Shown: in pieces, positions 4,829 to 7,021 of the stretch | Layout of the letters: each line of letters begins with the position of its first letter | Position numbering within the stretch: the stretch's first letter is position 1 | NCBI GenBank assembly: GCA_946547205.1 | Contig: CAMNPA010000063.1 | Coordinates: 1-7,021 of the forward strand | Length of the DNA stretch: 7,021 nt | Reading direction: 5' to 3' | Origin: an uncultured Selenomonadales bacterium | GTDB lineage: Bacteria > Bacillota > Negativicutes > Selenomonadales > Selenomonadaceae | Translations under genes and position numbers: made by a program | Notes under the pieces: generated by a model | What the model was told of the DNA's origin: nothing | Databases searched by the model: none | What the model saw: only the letters and a program-made list of their open reading frames with translations

Positions 4829-6811
4829 ATGACAGGCACTTGCGGAGAAAATTTAACGTGGACACTCGACGACGACGGCACGCTTACAATCAGCGGCACG
4901 GGCTCAATGGAAAGATTGAATTTGTTCGGCGCGCGAGACTCAATCAAAAAGATTATCATCAATGACGGCGTCACGACAATCAACAGGTATGCTTTTTCCG
5001 AGTGCATGAATTTGGCGGAAATAACGATTCCCGACAGTGTCAGAGAAATTGGCAAAAGTGCTTTTGAATACTGTGACAGCTTGAAGGAAATAAAAATTCC
5101 CGATAATGTTTGGCGGATTGAATCAGGGACTTTTTTTGATTGCACAAGCTTGGCTCGCGTCACTCTTCCGAAAAATTTGTATATGATTGACGGCGGACAA
5201 ATAATTGATGAATACGACTACAGGCGAGGAGCTTTTGAATATTGTACAGCCTTGAAGAGTATCACGATTCCGAAAGGCGTCGTTGCAATTGGAATGTGTG
5301 CCTTTAACGGCTGCGGCTTGAAGGAAATAAAAATTCCCGATTCTGTCACTAAAATTGGAGCAGGAGCTTTTGCGGATTGTTCCGATTTGGAACGGGTCAC
5401 GCTTTCAAAAAATCTGACTAAAATTTGTGGCAGTGAAAGATATGAAAATATTTACGTGGATGGAACGTTTGAAGATTGTAAAGCCTTGAAGAGCATAGAA
5501 ATTCCCGCAGGTGTCACGAAAATTGGCGAAGATGCTTTCTACGGTTGCGAGAGCTTGGAGAAAATTACTTTTCCCGAAGGCGTCGCAGAAATTGGAAACA
5601 GAGCTTTTTGCAATTGTGCGAGCTTGAAGGCGATAGAAATTCCCGCAAGCGTCAGATATATCGGCAAGAATGCTTTCAAAGGTTGCGTCGGCTTAGAGAA
5701 AGTAATTTTTCATGACAGCTTTACGGTGATTGATGACGAGGCTTTTAGCGAATGTCCGAGCTTATCGGAGATAAAAATTCCGGAAAAAATTTTGAGCGTT
5801 ACTCTTGACGACAACTTGACGTGTCAACTGGACAACAGAGGCAATCTCATCGTAAGTGGCGCGGGCAATATCCCGGACTATTTCTTAAAGGAATATCTTC
5901 AATCTCATCTGCGCGGCTTAATCAAAAAAATTACGATTGAAGACGGCATTAAATCAATAGGCAAAAAAGCTTTTCTGTGCTGCACGAGATTAACAGAAGT
6001 GACAATTTCCGACAGCGTCACAGAGATTGGCGAAGGTGCTTTCCTTGATTGTGTTTGCTTGAGCAAGATAAAAATCTCTGAAAATGTCACAAAGATTGAC
6101 AAGAGTCTTTTCGAGGATTGCATTGATTTAAAAGAGATAACGCTTCCCGAAAGCGTCAGAGAGATTGGCGAGAGTGCTTTTGAACATACGGGCTTGAAGG
6201 AAGTAACACTTCCTGCCAACATCGTCAAGATTGGAAAAATGGCTTTCCGATATTGCATTGGCTTGCAGGAAGTAAAAATTTCCGGTGGCGTTGCAAAGAA
6301 TGATAACATTGCTCTCGGCGACATTGCGGAGATTGGCGAAAAAGCTTTTGCTCATTGCGAGTGCTTGAATGAAGTCACACTTCCTGCGGGCATCACTTTC
6401 ATTGGCAACGGAGCTTTTGAATATTGTCAGGATTTAAAATCGGTAATACTTCCCGAAGGTCTCACGAGGATTGGCAAATGTGCTTTCGGATATTGCAGCG
6501 GCTTGGAGAGAATAACTTTTCCCGAAACGCTCAAAAAGATTTGCGAAAGAGCTTTCGAGCATTGCGATAAGTTACGAGAAATAAAAATCCCCGCTTCTGT
6601 TGCGGAGATTGGTAAAAGTGCCTTTCAGTCCTGCAGCAAGTTGGAAAACATAACGCTTAGCGATCGAATCATCGTGATCGGTAAATCGGCTTTTGAATAT
6701 TGTCAAAACTTGAAAATGGCTTTTTTTATGGGCAATGACATGGAGACTCAAATAAAAATTGTCAAATGCATCGAGGCAAACGCGTCCTATTTGAGAGCAG
6801 GATTTTCTTAA
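4829..6811 (+). CDS. BspA-type leucine-rich repeat (LRR_5) protein, two modules
   Basis: This 660-residue protein consists of repeats of about 23 residues of the form GVTKIGEDAFYGCESLEKI. Members of this family usually act in adhesion or protein binding. Each module opens with a cap: GENLTWTLDDDGTLTISGTG (6-25) and a diverged copy, DDNLTCQLDNRGNLIVSGAG (327-346). Eleven repeats follow each cap, with cores near 55-305 and 380-621. Three repeats carry extra loops (about 119-132, 200-211 and 489-501), and one lacks its Cys (FEHTG, 451-455). I see no signal peptide, membrane segment or wall-sorting motif, and an in-frame TGA at 4820-4822 rules out a longer N-terminus. AGGTGA (4817-4822) is six bases before the ATG. 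The gene is 21 bp after the ATPase gene and looks richer in A+T. Its stop codon lies inside a repeat shared with the trxB-like gene tail. The specific binding partner is unknown. Confidence 0.88.
   Translation: MTGTCGENLTWTLDDDGTLTISGTGSMERLNLFGARDSIKKIIINDGVTTINRYAFSECMNLAEITIPDSVREIGKSAFEYCDSLKEIKIPDNVWRIESGTFFDCTSLARVTLPKNLYMIDGGQIIDEYDYRRGAFEYCTALKSITIPKGVVAIGMCAFNGCGLKEIKIPDSVTKIGAGAFADCSDLERVTLSKNLTKICGSERYENIYVDGTFEDCKALKSIEIPAGVTKIGEDAFYGCESLEKITFPEGVAEIGNRAFCNCASLKAIEIPASVRYIGKNAFKGCVGLEKVIFHDSFTVIDDEAFSECPSLSEIKIPEKILSVTLDDNLTCQLDNRGNLIVSGAGNIPDYFLKEYLQSHLRGLIKKITIEDGIKSIGKKAFLCCTRLTEVTISDSVTEIGEGAFLDCVCLSKIKISENVTKIDKSLFEDCIDLKEITLPESVREIGESAFEHTGLKEVTLPANIVKIGKMAFRYCIGLQEVKISGGVAKNDNIALGDIAEIGEKAFAHCECLNEVTLPAGITFIGNGAFEYCQDLKSVILPEGLTRIGKCAFGYCSGLERITFPETLKKICERAFEHCDKLREIKIPASVAEIGKSAFQSCSKLENITLSDRIIVIGKSAFEYCQNLKMAFFMGNDMETQIKIVKCIEANASYLRAGFS
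4952..5782 (+). repeat. First LRR_5 array, 11 repeats
   Basis: This array covers residues 42-318. The motif cores (AF-x-x-C or a close form) sit near residues 55, 78, 101, 135, 158, 180, 213, 236, 259, 282 and 305. The basic period is 23 residues (69 bp); spacings of 33-34 mark inserted loops after repeats 3 and 6. Some units are nearly identical in DNA: 5079-5104 and 5316-5341 are an exact 26-base match. Confidence 0.85.
5924..6718 (+). repeat. Second LRR_5 array, 11 repeats
   Basis: This array covers residues 366-630, after the second cap. Cores sit near residues 380, 404, 427, 450, 472, 506, 529, 552, 575, 598 and 621. The repeat near 450 ends FEHTG instead of having the usual Cys, and one inserted loop follows the repeat at 472. 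The count equals that of the first array. Confidence 0.85.
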
Positions 6812-6872
6812 GGCTTGAGTTTCGCCAAATATTTTTCTGCCAACAGAGCCGCAGTCGTGCCGTCGGATGCCG
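6803..6872. repeat. Copy 1 of a 149-bp-spaced direct repeat
   Basis: These 70 bases match 6952-7021 at 68 positions; the differences are at 6814 and 6817. The match begins inside the final codons of the LRR gene (TTTTCTTAAG). The LRR stop codon is therefore part of the repeat. The second copy runs to the window edge, so the true length is unknown. Confidence 0.9.
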
Positions 6873-6951
6873 CAGTGGTTAATTGGCCCGCAATGATTCG
6901 ACCGCTCGTGCTCAACTTCAATTCGTCCTTGAAAAGTTGCGTGTTCAATTC
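6808..6951 (-). pseudogene. Broken duplicate of a thioredoxin reductase-like gene tail
   Basis: The minus strand, ending at TAA 6808-6810, reads NTQLFKDELKL, then SGRIIAG, then QLTTAASDGTTAALLAEKYL and a short basic end. It has no start codon and is preceded by an in-frame stop. NTxLFKD followed by a TAAxDGxxAAxxAEKYL ending is the pattern of the thioredoxin reductase C-terminus. In that family the FAD-binding stretch containing AGD lies between these two blocks. Here IIAG runs straight into QLTTAA, so about 20-30 codons seem to be missing. Reading frame is not shared with the right-hand copy, because 149 is not a multiple of three. Its stop overlaps the LRR stop tail to tail. The family call comes from the motif only. 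Confidence 0.6.
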
Positions 6952-7021
6952 TTTTCTTAAGGTTTAAGTTTCGCCAAATATTTTTCTGCCAACAGAGCCG
7001 CAGTCGTGCCGTCGGATGCCG
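6952..7021. repeat. Copy 2 of the 149-bp-spaced direct repeat
   Basis: This is the partner of 6803-6872 (68 of 70 identical). It contains the end of the partial minus-strand gene at the edge and continues beyond the window. Confidence 0.9.
6957..7021 (-). CDS. C-terminus of a probable thioredoxin reductase (partial)
   Basis: Only the last 20 residues and the TAA (6957-6959) are visible: ASDGTTAALLAEKYLAKLKP. The pattern DGxxAAxxAEKYL at the very end fits TrxB-type flavoprotein reductases, in which this helix completes the FAD domain. This is probably the intact parent of the broken copy at 6808-6951. It converges on the LRR gene. A different FAD/NAD(P)-dependent reductase is possible, since so little can be seen. 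Confidence 0.5.
   Translation of the reverse strand, partial: ASDGTTAALLAEKYLAKLKP

Noticed and set aside
5905..6324. Periodic minus-strand frames opposite the LRR gene (also 4804-5163)
   Set aside because: Their periodicity is simply the complement of the 69-bp LRR repeats.
4952..6718. 69-bp periodic DNA as a possible CRISPR or minisatellite array
   Set aside because: The period is a whole number of codons, the frame stays open and the units translate to LRR_5 repeats. There are no unique spacers between identical repeats.

Overview
The window looks like a chromosomal segment of an anaerobic bacterium with two membranes, most probably in the Negativicutes (Selenomonas-like, gut or rumen). 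This placement is an inference. It rests on a Ccm (System I) cytochrome c maturation pair, a Firmicutes-like AroE, a PilB/GspE-type ATPase and a BspA-type leucine-rich-repeat protein, in DNA of roughly balanced base composition rich in AAAATTTT-like runs. No 16S or other phylogenetic marker is present.

Layout. Bases 1-160 hold no convincing gene but contain a nested inverted/mirror repeat (2-36) and a GC hairpin (130-151). Two genes on the minus strand form a dicistron read leftward: ccmE (2194-2568, GTG start) then ccmF (161-2098, TTG start). The 95 bp between them carry a hairpin and a decayed second copy of the 3' end of ccmE. A divergent promoter region (2578-2745) separates them from a plus-strand run: aroE (2746-3603), a short GspE/PilB-type ATPase (3635-4807) and a 660-residue LRR_5 protein (4829-6811), with gaps of 31 and 21 bp, so probably one transcript. 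The last 210 bp are converging minus-strand sequence. A partial gene at the right edge ends like thioredoxin reductase, and a broken extra copy of that gene's tail lies between it and the LRR gene.

Function. CcmE and CcmF act together outside the cytoplasmic membrane: CcmE carries heme and CcmF attaches it to apocytochromes. This CcmE has CxxxY in place of the usual HxxxY heme-attachment site, which marks the C-type variant of System I. AroE makes shikimate for aromatic amino acids. The ATPase belongs to type II secretion/type IV pilus/competence assembly, but none of its partners is in view. The LRR protein is built from two modules, each a cap followed by 11 repeats, and has no visible signal peptide.

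The most unusual signals are: the CxxxY CcmE; two independent decayed duplications of gene 3' ends lying just downstream of their parent genes (ccmE and the trxB-like gene); the two-module, 22-repeat LRR protein; and the mirror repeat enclosed in an inverted repeat at the left edge. I see no defence system, CRISPR array, RNA gene or insertion sequence.
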